In this document: in pieces, positions 11,720 to 23,724 of the stretch
How positions within the stretch are numbered: position 1 is the stretch's first letter
How the letters are laid out: each line of letters opens with the position of its first letter
Assembly: GCA_902805475.1 (NCBI GenBank)
Contig: CADCSX010000012.1
Location: 682,001 to 746,000 of the forward strand
Length of the DNA: 64,000 nucleotides
Direction of reading: 5' to 3'
Source of the DNA: Entonaema liquescens
Taxonomy: Eukaryota > Ascomycota > Sordariomycetes > Xylariales > Xylariaceae
Translations under genes and position numbers: made by a program
Notes under the pieces: generated by a model
Told to the model about the DNA's origin: nothing
The model's database searches: none
What the model saw: only the letters and a program-made list of their open reading frames with translations

Positions 11720-13895
11720 TTCATGTTCCTGTCCGGCTGAGATGGCGGATGGATGTGCTCTCGCGTAGGTGGCAATATACAGTATTTGCTACTGTGAGAG
11801 ACATCCACTAAGAAACCCCGAGTCGCGTTCTTGAGTATATTAGCCTGGATACCCCCCTCGTTCATGGTAGCGACGAATGATGTTTGCGTGCTGGCTAAAC
11901 TGTAGGTCCTTCCGAGCCTGACAATCTCACACTCATTCCAGTATTTCTCCTCACGATCGGTGATGGATACTGCCTTGTCTTCAAACGTTTGGATGAGGGC
12001 TCGCGCGGCGAGAGTGTGAACGAGGCTCCCAGTTCTGATAAACCCAGTATTAACCTTGAGCGTTTTGGTAAAGTTGGTTTTACCCAGGATTTCATATTTT
12101 ATTTTCACCTCGGAGGATTTGAGGTTGCCGTTGATAATGGCGTACCAATAACTGCGGACGGCCCAGAACATAGTCCCAGGTAGAGGGGCCTGTTGTACAG
12201 CGTCTGGCGGAGGGATATTGTCCCCCTTAGCAGCTGCTCCAAGTTGCTTTTCATTAGGTTTGGGGTGGGTGTTAAGAATCTCGCTGCTGCCACTGGATTG
12301 AGCTTGAATAGGGGTCATTCCCCAGTCGATTGATTGGACATGAATTGGAGCCAGATTAATCGCGTTAATTAAAGCCTCAGCTTTCGGTTTCCAGTCCTTA
12401 CTGCGTTCTAGCTCTGATTCGCTTATGTAGGCAGTGGCCCCTAAACCAACTCGAGCCAATGCCTCACACATGCCTCTGGAGACGTTATCTCCTAAGCCCA
12501 TAACAAAGACACGTAAAAGCCTGGGTTCAGTTATAACATTCTTTTAGAGAGTTTCCATCGCAGCCGTGACACCCCCGTCCAATCCATCAGTAATAATAAT
12601 GATGGAGCAACGAGGCTTGTTGGCATCGCGTTTCTTCAAGACGGTGGATAATGCAGAATTAATATTCGTGCCTCCGGAAGCGGTTAGAGTAAGCCGATTG
12701 GTGGCTATATTAACGTTGTTCGTGTCATACACAAGGCTATGCTCATCGGGGAGGATTGACGACGCCGAGTTGTTGAATTTGTAAATATTAAATGATGACC
12801 TCTCCACCTTCGGAAGTCGATGGAGCATCGTTTCAACAACCCCTTTAGCAGTCTGGATTCGGGATCCAAACATACTACCACTGCAATCAACAAGGAAGAT
12901 ATATTCTGTAATAACTTGTTAGATTACCGAGTTGTTCGTGGGTCTTCAGCTAGGTACTCGGCTTACCTTGTTCCACGGGATCCAACTTTATGTTTGAAAC
13001 CAGCGTGAGAGCGAAGGCAAAGTCTTCTTTATTGCGTCGTTCAGCAACGCAACGAGCCTGATCAACATATGGGACTTTCCACGAAAGAACAAAGTGATGG
13101 GTTAATGGCTTCTTGCTTGTGAACTCGACATAGGATTTCCATAGTTCTTCCGATCTCATTCTATCTACCGGGCTCTTTGATTTGAACGAGTCGTCGGAGA
13201 AGCCACTTGTAATATCAGCGTCATTGGAGAGGCACCTGAGATCCAGGATCTTAGTACTCTCCTTAGTTTCAATTCCGACGATGATGATAACTGCGTTCTG
13301 ACCCAGAGGGGCAGTAGGCCGTGTCGTTGCGCCCGGTGGCGGGTCCGCGTTAGGGCGGGCTGCTAAGCCGGCAGGGATTGTAAGGCGAAGGGAGTCCTCT
13401 AAGGTGTCGCTTGAGATTACATAGGCGTACTCTATACTAATAAACGCCGGACTGTAAGCTACTGAGAGGAGATTGAAGCGTGTCACACTCACTGAACTTC
13501 AATTGACGAGTTGGGTAAAGCATTTCCCAAGCAAACCTGGAAGACTTGTAGATTGGATGACAAATTGGTGGCTAGAGAATAGAGTGAAGTCAAGAACATA
13601 AGATACCTTCATGGTTGATTTTATCAAGTTTCAATACCTGAATGCCCTCGCTCACAGCTTGTTCATACTTCTTCGCAGCGATTCCCTTCTCTTCGACGAT
13701 TCCTTCGACCCGGATACCGCTAACATTAGCATAGAATTTGGTCACAGATGCTTCGGGTGGAATCTCAAAGATATAGGAAACTTCGCGTTTGACCTTCGCC
13801 TGGACCTCATAGGTCTCTGTGAGGGTGGCCTCGACAAAGACATCTCGGACCGTATAATCGTACCCACAGCTAAGGAAGGGATACTCGTTGGACAT
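11677..13895 (-). pseudogene. VIT plus von Willebrand A domain protein with in-frame stop
   Basis: Four exons on the minus strand: 13895-13607, 13571-13493, 13451-12967 and 12905-11677. All phases close, giving 694 codons including an internal stop. Residues about 10-150 form a VIT domain (SYIFEIPPEASVTKF, VEGIVEEKGIAAKKYEQAV, VFQVCLGN). The vWA domain starts near residue 285 with a complete MIDAS motif DCSGSM (D291, S293, S295), then SGGTNIN and IIIITDG. A TAA at 12544-12546 (codon 405) interrupts the domain just before the conserved LLRVFVMGLGDNVSRGMCEALARVG stretch; reading through it is perfectly in frame. The C-terminus (PxxP-rich, then a putative coil) ends at 11677 and overlaps the protease frame by 43 nt. 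Fungal VIT-vWA proteins are thought to act in protein complexes; no precise role is known. The stop may also be a sequencing error. Confidence 0.75.
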
Positions 13896-15159
13896 CCAGT
13901 TCCCATGGCCGTAGACACCTTGACGTCTTTGAGAAGCAACAGTATGGGCCTTTTTTTTTTTTGGTAAACTAGACTCCGTGTTTTACCTAGGTAATGAATA
14001 TTTCCTCGTTTATAACTGTAAGCGTGGTGAGATAAAGAAGTATGAATATCCGGTGTATGGGGAAACTATAGGTTAGTTAAGTGCAAACGACACGCACAAC
14101 ACTCAAGCTAGAACTACTCTACATCTCTCAAGTTATATACAAGGTAATCTAACGTTTGCGGCGGCACTGTTAGTGGTCAATATAATCCCTCATACAAAGG
14201 CCTTACACACTGCCTGATCTAAGAGAACTCGTGGGTATCTGATACAGTATGGTTAATGTATCTAAGGCTTGTCAAAGAATCAGGCGTCCTACTACACCCG
14301 CTAGAGTGATCGACTCCAACAACAAACTGCATGAAGATATTACGCAAGCTCGTTATTCGACAACGCCAAACTAGAAGTCAAGACGATAAGCCCCTCATTG
14401 GAAAAACCACTGGTCTCGGCGTACCCAACTTCGGGGACCTCAGATCCCAAGCCATCCACGTACCCATCAGATCGGGCTTCTCGCAATAAGACTGTGTCGG
14501 CTCTAAATTCAAAGGAAGCCAGTGTATATGCGAATGCATTTAACTGTTACCGGCATGTGAAAACAAGTAAACACTGGATGCCGATCCATGTTTATTACGT
14601 GTCATTACTTCCAAGTGCTGATACAGACTATATACCTTTCTCCTATCTAATGTTTTGGAAGATCGTTAGGTTATTTCAGTTTGTATTGGATTGCCGTGCC
14701 TCTTTCTAACTCAATTTCTGATATGATTAGCAGAGGCTTGATGCTATAAATCATATTGGCCGCCAAACGATCACATACTTGAACCACTTACGTCTTTGGT
14801 ATGTCATATCATGTTATGCAAGTATGTCAACTTCGGCGACGTGATCCTGTTCGTATGAAGATACTCTGCGCCACATCAGCTGAAAGTCCCGAGATGCAGG
14901 AAAACGGCGGTGAAGCTTGAGACAAATTAGCAGTAAGAATGATTGCTCCAAACTGTGTTGGTTTCGCGGAGTGCACATGTAATTGTATGTAAAACAAGTA
15001 CGATTACACATCACCATATTCATAGATTTCACGGTCTACATTTCTCAGGATATTTAAGGTTTCCTATGGAATTTCCTATATACTTTAACTCGTGCGATTT
15101 GCTAGAAAGCTTCCTTGACGCATTTCGTCAAACCGTCAGCCAATATACCTACTATCAAC
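13896..15159. other. intergenic between VIT-vWA and tyrosinase
   Basis: A divergent gap of about 1.26 kb that must hold both promoters. It contains the palindrome TACCTAGGTA at 13984-13993 and a T-run near 13951. I see no gene. Confidence 0.6.
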
Positions 15160-17472
15160 ATGACGACCACTACCAATCAAGGGTATAATGACGGGACATA
15201 TGGTATTAGTGGCATTCCGAGCCCAACTAAAATTGAATTGAAGCCCAAAACAATCCCTTATGCACCTGGCATGCCCGTTCGCCGGAGATTAGCAGACCTA
15301 GCTGCTGCAAATACGCCTATAAAGCGAAGGCAATGGACTCTGTTCATTTTAGCATTAGAACGGTTCAAAGCCTTGCCCGTGGAACAGAAGTTGTCTTACT
15401 TCCAAATCGCTGGTATCCATGGCTATCCCGCAACATCATGGGATGGTGCGGACCCGCCATCTGCCGCTCCTGTTGGTTCAGATGACGGTCCTTCCTATTG
15501 TTCCCACAACTCCCTCACGTTCCCAACATGGCATCGGCCTTATATGCTGCTTTACGAGGTACCTACACTAGCAACTCATGGCTAGGATTTTAATGTTAAT
15601 TTCAAGTATCAGAAATGTCTATGGCACCATATGAAAGAGATTATCGAATCCTCGGATACCATCAAATCCCAAGCAAGTGAATGGAACGAAGCCGCAGATA
15701 CGTGGCGGTTGCCATACTGGGATTGGGCGCAAAGACAAACGTACAATAATTCGTTTGCTCTCCCAGAGGTCTTTACCCAGAAAACCGTCCGAATCTATAA
15801 TTTTCTACATTCTAAGTTGGTAGAGAATGACGAGGGAATAGACTATCCAAATCCTCTATGGGGATTCGAAAATCCGGAACAGGGGCGCGATAGCAAACCA
15901 TTGAAAATGGGTGAGATGCCAGCAGGCAAGGAGAAATGGAATATTAATGATCATAAGAATAGGCCGGTAAGCTTGCTACAAAGTAGGCCATGATATGATT
16001 CAAGTTGCTAATATCTACAGTGGGGGCAATGCACAGGTGTGAGCCGATATGGAATCGTGAAAAACCCAAACGGCACCCATACCGGTCTTGAAGGTGTGAA
16101 CAATTTTGAAGCTGCGAATAAATCGATGAATACTTTGTCAACCTACAATCCATACCCAAAAGGCCATAAGGACTATAACAAATTCGTCGCACCCGGCTCT
16201 TTGGCAGATGCTGTGAATCGGATGTTTTGCAAAGACTACAACCAAACATGGGCTACTTTCGCGAGCACTAAGTGGTTTAAGGAGGGTGAAGATAAGATTA
16301 GTACTGGTTACATGTCTCTTGAATATATCCATAATAGTGTCCATGTGAGTATTAGCTGTAGATCAAACTAGTTTTGAAGATTGAACTGACAACATTAGAA
16401 CTTAGCTGGGGGGCAAAATCTCGAAGAGGGCGTCGGCCATATGTCTGACGTGCCTGTTGCCGCCTTCGACCCTTTATTTTGGCTTCATCACTGGTTAGTT
16501 AAACTCTTGAGATGATTACATTTCTAACAAGAATATAGCAATGTGGACCGCCTACTTTCGATGTGGCAAGCACTGCACTGGGATGCCTGGTGGACAGCTC
16601 CCGAGTCTTGCATCAAGAGAAGCAAGGATCCAATGCCCGACGATCCTCTAAAGCCATTCCACACAAAGGACAATGGCAACCCGGAGAAGGACTATTGGAC
16701 CTCAGAAATGGTACGCGACTGGACAAAGTTGAACTATCAATACGACGACCTAGTGCCTAGGCCGCACGCTATCAACTCAGATGGCACACTGAACGAGAAG
16801 CAATACAAGACAGATCTCGAGGATCATATCCAAGAAATCTACCCCAGTACCAAGAACTATATTCGTGGAATCCGTCTTGATAACAAAATCAATAATTCAG
16901 ATTTCTTCGAGGTTGAAGATGGATATTCTTGGGATGACTACATCGTCAATGTCAAGTATGATCGTTATGCTCTCGACGGTTCTTCGTATTCTATCCAATT
17001 CTGGCTTGAGGACCACATGGTTGGTCAAGTGTACTCTTTTGCTGGCCTAACGCCTTACTCAGACGAGTCGGGCGGCTGTGCAAACTGCGGGTCGCAGAGG
17101 GATAACAAGGTGTTTTCCCGAGCTCAAGTTCCACTCACAGTCCCTCTCATGGTCCTGATTCTAGGAGATCCTAATGGGCGTCTTCGATCGATGAAGCAAC
17201 AAGACGTGGGAGATTACCTGGCAGCCAATCTCCATTGGAAGTTTATAGAGTTTGGCGGTGCCTTGAAGCCAGCCTCGGATTTCCCTGGCACGAAGATTTC
17301 TCTTTGGCGTGGTATTGGAAAGCCACAGGACCTCACCGGGGAGGATCCTCTACTGGCGGAATTCTCTTCATATAACCCCTTGCCTGAAATCACACATCAC
17401 AAAGAGTGCGGCTTAAAGCATAATGATAGGATTTTGGGCAAACATGCTTCTTACAGCTTCAGACATTTCTAA
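15160..17472 (+). CDS. tyrosinase / polyphenol oxidase
   Basis: Five exons: 15160-15558, 15613-15966, 16021-16344, 16399-16493 and 16539-17472, giving 701 aa. The acceptor of intron 1 could be 6 nt earlier in the same frame. This is a type-3 copper enzyme that oxidises monophenols and o-diphenols to quinones. The CuA ligands are H87 (IHGYP), H116 and H125 (FPTWHRPY). C114 in YCSH fits the Cys-His thioether bridge. The CuB ligands are H355 and H359 (YIHNSVH) and H389/H390 in WLHHCNVDRL, which spans a splice site. A long C-terminal region of about 300 aa follows, like the shielding domain that is cleaved to activate fungal tyrosinases. No signal peptide is present, so it is probably intracellular. 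The ATG at 15160 was chosen over an upstream TTG. Likely roles are melanin or phenolic metabolism. Confidence 0.93.
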
Positions 17473-17823
17473 AGAGAACAGCCAAGAAGGACATGTTTGA
17501 AGACTATCTGCGGGAAGATTCACGAATGAAACTGATGATGCGGATATAGTGGCACTTCAAGGATTGAAACATTGAGTACCTAGCTATCAGATTGGTAGAT
17601 CGCCAATAAGGTAACTAATAAAAAGGGTCTGCTTCCCTGTAGTAAGTGCCTACCTGTATAGGCATTGTAGAACCCCTGACTCCCTTGAGGTATCATGTAA
17701 ACTCCTTTTGTAGAACTCCGATTCCTAAGGCATACGGTGTAGAGCTTTGCACCTACAGAAGCAAGGAATACACATCAATTCATAATATTCCGTACAAGCA
17801 AACAAGCAAGTATCCATAACCCA

Positions 17824-18450
17824 TCACTCAACTTCATCACAAGTCATTATACCCAATACACACCTTCGCCCCTTATCAGCCACCACCCCCCAAACCCACG
17901 CCCGCCCTGCCTCCCCCGTATACAAGCCTGCGGAACTATCATTCCGTCCAGCCCTCTTCAACCAACCTACCTTCTCCATAGCCTCAGTACTCATAAACGA
18001 AAGAAAATGCCCAACTTCCTCCTCCCGTAGCCCTCCCGCCGCAAGCGCAAGCGCATTCCCCGCAACCCCATGACACAGACACGGCTCCTTCGTCAACACC
18101 CCGCGCCCCCACGTATCCTGCACCGCCCGCCCCACCGCGTCGCGCGTCCGCGCCCCCAGCGCCGGGAAACACGGCTCTAGAGACACGAGCGAAAACACGA
18201 ACCCGGGCCCGCCGTGGCAGAACTGCACCAACCGGTCCGACTCCGACTCCGAGCCCACAGACGACGGGAAACCCCCCCCGCCCCGCTGCGCCGCGAGCAG
18301 CTCGGCTACCTGCGCTTCGAGCCCCGGCGTTGCGCCGGCGGCGTTGGGCTGCGAGAGGAGGACTTGCGTGAGGATCCCGACGGCCCCGTGCGCGGCGCCG
18401 AGGTACGCTTTGCCGTGCCAGGGCCAGGAGGGGCGGGGTGGAGAGGACAT
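17824..18450 (-). CDS. LanC-like protein, C-terminal half only
   Basis: Single-exon frame of 208 aa that matches the C-terminal half of LanC-like (lanthionine synthetase C/LANCL) proteins. It starts with WHGKAYLGAAHG (residues 11-22) and carries the zinc-site motifs CHGGPG (C78) and CLCHGVAGN (C126, H127), so the three zinc ligands are present. Family members are normally about 400 aa, with an alpha/alpha barrel; here the first half of the barrel is missing. The 876 bp upstream is AT-rich and shows no matching exon. Base composition is much more GC-rich than the flanks. Eukaryotic LanC-like proteins have been linked to glutathione addition to dehydrated residues. This copy may be a truncated relic, or its start may be wrongly placed. 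It is convergent with tyrosinase. Confidence 0.75.
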   Translation of the reverse strand: MSSPPRPSWPWHGKAYLGAAHGAVGILTQVLLSQPNAAGATPGLEAQVAELLAAQRGGGGFPSSVGSESESDRLVQFCHGGPGFVFSLVSLEPCFPALGARTRDAVGRAVQDTWGRGVLTKEPCLCHGVAGNALALAAGGLREEEVGHFLSFMSTEAMEKVGWLKRAGRNDSSAGLYTGEAGRAWVWGVVADKGRRCVLGIMTCDEVE

Positions 18451-19326
18451 TTTGGTGGTGAGGTGGAGAGTTGCCGGGTTAGATAGAATAGGGGAGGGGG
18501 GTTATGAGAAAGGATAGCAGAGTGGTTCAGGATGTGAGTATGTAAGGCCTGTTTACTTTAATCATGAATCTTCAAAACATATAACCTATAAGCTTAAAAT
18601 ACCAACTATGAACTTCAGAACGGTAAATTGGCAGTCGAGTTACAAAAATAAAATATGTGACACTATATTGGAACTACCAACCATGTCTTACTTCCTCATC
18701 TCCATCTTCATACAGCTTTACGATGTTCCATTGATGAGGTAGCTATGTAAGTTCTATAATAATATCGCACAACTGACCTGAACATGTCAAGAAGATGACG
18801 TCATCAGGAATAATACGCATGTCCTCCGTACTTTTATAGTCATAAGATTCGAAAGAATATTAACGCATAGTAAGGTGTTAGATAAAGACTATGTTAGACC
18901 CAAATGTTTGGTTGTTAACTCCGACTCAGGGATAGAAAACTGAAAAAGCCCGACAGCAAAACACGACTATGGCCGTAATTGGAATTTGAGAAATCATGGT
19001 TATCGCAAATTCCCTATTTGGAGAAGGATCATTTTCTTACACCACCCCTTTGGGAAACACTGTTGAACGTGATACGCATCAGGTACAGGGCCATAATCAT
19101 CAGTTCTTCGGTAATTCAAAATTATTTCTCACCAGTTGTGTGCAAACTTAGCACTTGGGATATTTCACCTCGTTATAATTTTCTGATACCTAGGAGTGAA
19201 CCGTCTTGCAAAACTACAGGGGCGGCTTACTTCATGCTGTTAGCTCATAAACCTTAGCACGCTGATACCAACCGTAAGGCATGCCGTTTCGTATCTTACA
19301 GAGCCACCTCTCTTCTCCCATTACCC
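18451..19326. other. AT-rich gap, no gene seen
   Basis: I looked here for the missing N-terminal half of the LanC-like gene and did not find it in any frame. The sequence is AT-rich with scattered stops. Confidence 0.6.
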
Positions 19327-20535
19327 CTAAGCCCCAGCCTCCACGGCGAAGGCATATCTCGGCATCTGTGCCATTCTCTCCTCTGGACTGAGTTCGTCGT
19401 CGTATATCATCTTGACGTTCTTGTCCTTCTCCTTCTTGGACTTCTTCTCCGTTCCCTCGGCTGGTTCCGCGCCTGTTGGAGTCTCGGGTTTCTTAGGGGG
19501 CTTGATTCTAGCTTCGGCCATCCTAATCAATTGGTCAATCTCATCACCTTCCTGCGCAGCACCCGACACCAACTCGTCAATAGTCGAAGCATTCCCCTGC
19601 CAACCAGGCTGCCCAGGACGAGCGGGCAGTCCGTGAGGGGCGGGAAGGTTGCTTCCGGGTCGCGACGGTAGGTTCGGCGGGGGATATGCACCGGGATATT
19701 GGGGAGGGGGCGAGTAACCAGGAACGGTTTGTGCAGGGAACGCCGGGTATTGACCACCGGGAGGGGGGAAAGGTGAGTTCTGATCGTCATAGTTAGCATG
19801 GTCAAGGTTAAAATTGAACGAAAAATGCCAAAAACACATACAAATGCACCCGGGGATGCGCTTTGCGCAGGACTTTGTCCATCGGGTCTACCCTCGCGAG
19901 GGGTATGAGTTGCACTGCCACCATTCATAGCCGTCTTCTGAGCAGCGAGTCTCGCACGGTGCTCTGCTAGCCGCTTCTTTATCTCGTCTGGCGTCTCAAT
20001 CTTCAGTTTCTTGGCCGGACCCTTTCCGCCCTGGCCAGGCGGGGGGTTTCCCGTCGCGGCATATCGCTCGGCTTGGGCTTGGTAGAAGTTCTGGATAATT
20101 CGCTGGTTGTGTTGTTGAACGATGTCTTCTGGGATACCCTCCATGCCGAAAATCTCGACATCGAGGCCTTGTCGGTTAGGTAAGGCATTCTCGACCGAAG
20201 ATAGCGATTCCTTGTGCACCTGATTCATGTGAACCGAGAGACCTTTTATGCGTAAGAATTAGCTGCTATATCGCGTTATGTAGGGATCAGGCGGATAGAA
20301 AATTATTTACCTCCAGCCGTATTCAACCGTCGACCACATCGGTCACACTTGAAATGTTTGGCTTTTTGGTGAGATATCAACAGCTTAAGATCCTCAAAGT
20401 CTCTCTCGCCTAGTACACTTATTAGCTATTTCTTTGATAAGCGCGAAACCAGGACGGGCATTACATACAATAATAACACCAAGCTCGGGAAAGGAGCTCC
20501 TCGACATCGGGGTGACCGCGCTTCTTCTTTCCCAT
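19327..20535 (-). CDS. C2H2 zinc finger protein, BuGZ/ZNF207-like
   Basis: Four exons on the minus strand: 20535-20469, 20409-20311, 20242-19842 and 19779-19327, giving 339 aa. The N-terminus is MGKKKRGHPD followed by two C2H2 fingers split by introns: C20/C23/H36/H41 and C44/C47/H60/H65, with the typical CYYCERDFEDLKLLISHQKAKHF signature. A conserved segment with LDVEIFGMEGIPEDIV follows, then a charged helix (KKRLAEHRARLAAQK), a Pro/Gly/Tyr-rich low-complexity region and a lysine-rich tail. This is the layout of BuGZ (ZNF207), a nuclear protein that binds Bub3 and spindle microtubules and also acts in splicing. The fungal role is inferred. All phases close exactly, so the exon set is reliable. 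Confidence 0.92.
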
Positions 20536-23284
20536 GGCTGCGAAGTTGGAAGGTCGGTATTAGAAAAAAGAAACTAAGATATATAACCCTTAACTATTCG
20601 GGTTATTTTTGGGATTAAATTTAAATTGATGATCAGGTTGGTGTCGCGACTAAATTGGGTAAAGAAGGCTGTTGTCGTCGCGCAAAGTTGAATGAGGAAC
20701 GTAGCGCGAAGAGTTGCCATTCAAAGACATTCGAAGGACATGATTCAATTGGTTCAACTTTCAAGCTTCAGCCATATCTATCAAGTGTATTGTGGCTGGT
20801 GCGATAAGGTACCCACCCTAGCAGTAGACCTCAGCACCATTTGTCAGCATGCCCACTTATCGAACGTCCTTCTCCAGTTTCTAAGCTGGTACAACATGTA
20901 TTTAATTTATTGCCTTTTTCCCTCTATTCGAACATTCGAACACTCGAACATTAAATATTCACCTCTTGTCCTTAATCTAAGAAATTACTTGTAAATCACA
21001 CCTCTCGTATTAATTATAGATACAACCATCTACCAAAACATACGATACTCGGTTTGTTATGGCTACTCATGACAATCTATACTTTCAGATGTATTAGTGA
21101 TTAGGCACATTCTACTATTCTAGGCATCTATGACCATTCCCTTCTTTTTTGGTGAATTCCTTGTCCTAGAAGGTCATGTTACGACGGTTCACATTCTCCT
21201 GTTCATATTAGAGTTAATCTCGCCGCGGACCCTGGGAGGATTGTCAACCTCTACTTGACATCTTGTTGTCTCTTCTCTCTTTTCTTCCAACTGGAAGTAG
21301 TCTGCTAATTTATCAATGTAAAAGGCGGGAAACAATAGGAATAAAACTTCCTAAGAAGTCCAAGCAAACCATAAATATTAATATTGCCGATGTAGTTGAA
21401 AGTGTAGTAGTGATATGATGGGTGAGATTGAGTGTTGATCTGTGACGGGGGGGAAATAAGTAGGTACAACATATATTATGTTGAAGAACAAGGTATGAAA
21501 AACATAAAAAAAAAAAAAAAAAAATGAATCCCAAGTAAATCAGTGTGTAGCCTTATGGTGGTTATCAATGTAACGCAATGTCAATCGAACCCCGTGAAAC
21601 GCAGACAAGTTCGATATCGTCGCTCGGCTGCGTAGTTAGTCCTGGCAACCGAAGTCACAAAATCAGCCCCGTAGAAACTGACCGAACGGTGCTACTGCAG
21701 GCCGCACATCAGGCGCTGGGTCAGTCCGGCGTCCCTTCCTTAACCAGTTCCTTTAATAATATGCGGCAGGTTGATCAAAACTTGGGGGGAACCCGGGTTC
21801 GAACTCAAGAGCTCGTGGTTCTCGTTTGCCCCTCTGCATGAATATGGATCATGCCCCCCAGTTCCCACGACTACACCTCAACCACTGCACCATATAGGGT
21901 AAAGGTTTCTGTTGGTAAATTTATTTATCTACCTTTGTCCTTGGTAGGTACTTAGGTACAACACACCTGGCAGCGGCATGGTCCAAATTCCATCCCACTG
22001 CACCCAAGTAATAAATATTAATTGAACTTATTTTTATTACTCAAGTAATAGATACCTACCTACCTAAGTACCCAATGCATCAATACGCTTGCGTTCCTAT
22101 GTTTGACTCTATGATTTCTTAGTGAGCTTCAATTAATATGTCTAGGGTGAACCATCAACTTTACGCATTATTCCTCAATCACCCATAACCATTCGTGACT
22201 TCTTAATTAGATTCTACTTGCTATCTTCAACAATTGTGTGACAGAAATGCGACTCGGGGCATTGTCTAGGCCCAAGATTCTCGGTACGAATAATACCAAA
22301 GTCCTAAAGCCGAAACGAATATTAACTAGAGAACGAAGGCGAGATACATCTTTCGAGTTCCACGAAGAGGCAAAATTCCAGATAATCCAGCCTCTACGGG
22401 ATCCTGATACGATATGTCCTGGCTGTGTCGTATTTCTCGGTCACATCCAACTGGGCTTTCGTACGACTACCTATCTAACATAGTAAGTACACCGTGGGAA
22501 AAAGAAGTAGCTAAAACTGAGCTTCGCCGAGCGGAACGTACGGAATTCCCGAGAGCGGAAAGTAGTCTTCTCTTCGTGGGGGTCGTTTTGGTAGTCGGGA
22601 CAGAGTGCATGGTGGCGGATGAGGGAAACGGTGATAGGATATTATGCCAAGCCCCTACATATGTAGGAGAACCAGTGAAGGAAGAAGAGCCGCGACGAAC
22701 CGGATCGCATTGGAGTAATGAAGTCCCTAGCGCCATCGGAAGTTCCACCAGATGCGTAGAGCCGTTACCATTTTACCTGTGACACTCGCCAGAGCCAAGC
22801 AGAACAGTCGCGAATCAAATAATACACGATTGGTTGGTCCCAAAGCGTAGCCTGAAGTAACACTAAGAAATGCGGCTCAAATGAGAAAAACTATTAGGCC
22901 CCTCCCAAATGCATGGGGGGCGGTGGGTGGTGGGCGGTGCTGTGTCGCTCAAAACCGAGTAACATATCACAACAGGCTAGACGATCTTACTTGCAGCATG
23001 AACCATGTGGTGATCTGCTTTAAACTCCATCACGACTTTGGGTCGGGTTCTGGATTTTGAGGCGAGCATTGTTTGCTTCAAAATTATCCAATATGTAGAT
23101 AGATAGAAAGAGAAGCAAAGCAACATTTAGATAGTATTGTCTTACATACAGCGCATAAAAGGCTGGTAGCGAAAGAAGTCTAGGTATATTACTTTGCGCG
23201 ACGCTTCGTGTTTGGGGCCTCATCTCTGGACTTTGATGACAGGCAACCTAGTTGCGTGTTTGGTGGATGGTATGGAGACTTATC
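20536..23284. other. gene-poor region with possible SINE
   Basis: No convincing gene. Open frames at 22238-22483 (81 aa) and 22414-22782 (122 aa) overlap, have no recognisable domain and are treated as chance. There is a 21-A run near 21505-21525 and a tRNA-like A/B-box pair at 21795-21893 (listed separately). A G-rich stretch lies at 22915-22938. Confidence 0.5.
21505..21895 (-). mobile_element. possible tRNA-derived SINE
   Basis: On the minus strand the 5' end reads TGGTGCAGTGGTTGAGG (about 21893-21877), close to a pol III A box in a tRNA D-arm. About 75 nt later comes GAGTTCGAACCC (21806-21795), close to a B box/T-arm. The spacing and poor stem pairing rule out a functional tRNA. The following sequence has no gene and runs to a homopolymer tract (A on plus, T on minus) about 390 bp from the A box. 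That gives a SINE-like outline: tRNA-like head, body, simple tail. I could not see target-site duplications. Copy number decides the call. Confidence 0.35.
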
Positions 23285-23724
23285 TTAGGGATCGTCATAC
23301 ACAGTTGCGTCATGGAGCTCTATCATCCCCGGTAAGTAATCTGGGTCGCCCCAGGTTCTTTCGGTGAAAGGCACGAGAAGCATTGTAAAATCTGAGTTTG
23401 CATACTCTTTGGAAGCCAAGGCGCGAACAACATGCCAAACAGTATGAGCGTATTGGGCCATGAGTTGGATGAATTCAAGCGGTGCCTCCATACATGACGT
23501 GGGGTTTGACATATGAAAGCACAAGATTACCTTTGTGGTTTGCTTGGGTGTGTTTCTGAGTTCTTGAACTGCCAAGACGGTCTCTAGCAATGACAATTCT
23601 ATCCCATTATCGTGTAACGTCTCTCGACCCCACGAAGAGTGCCATTGTCGTCGCGACAGAAACGAATCGGAAAGATACCGAGTGTAAAAGTACGCGGCCT
23701 TATCGGGATAGGCTCACGACGTGT
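23285..23724 (-). CDS. orphan coding exon, hypothetical protein
   Basis: An open frame of about 146 codons on the minus strand (23724-23285). It runs without an ATG from a TGA just upstream into a regular-looking protein: aromatic/charged start AYPDKAAYFYTRYLSDSF, then LLETVLAVQELR, a helix with LEFIQLMAQYAHTVWHVVRALA, and an end in YLPGMIELHDATVYDDP. The lack of an early start codon and an AG just before the frame suggest a last exon, but I could not place an upstream exon. I recognise no family. It could be a gene remnant. Confidence 0.3.

Noticed and set aside
21795..21893. Functional tRNA gene
   Set aside because: A- and B-box-like motifs are present but the arms do not pair and the spacing is too long; kept only as a SINE candidate.
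22238..22782. 81-aa and 122-aa frames in the gene-poor region
   Set aside because: They overlap in different frames, lack domain features and have no clear splice or promoter context.
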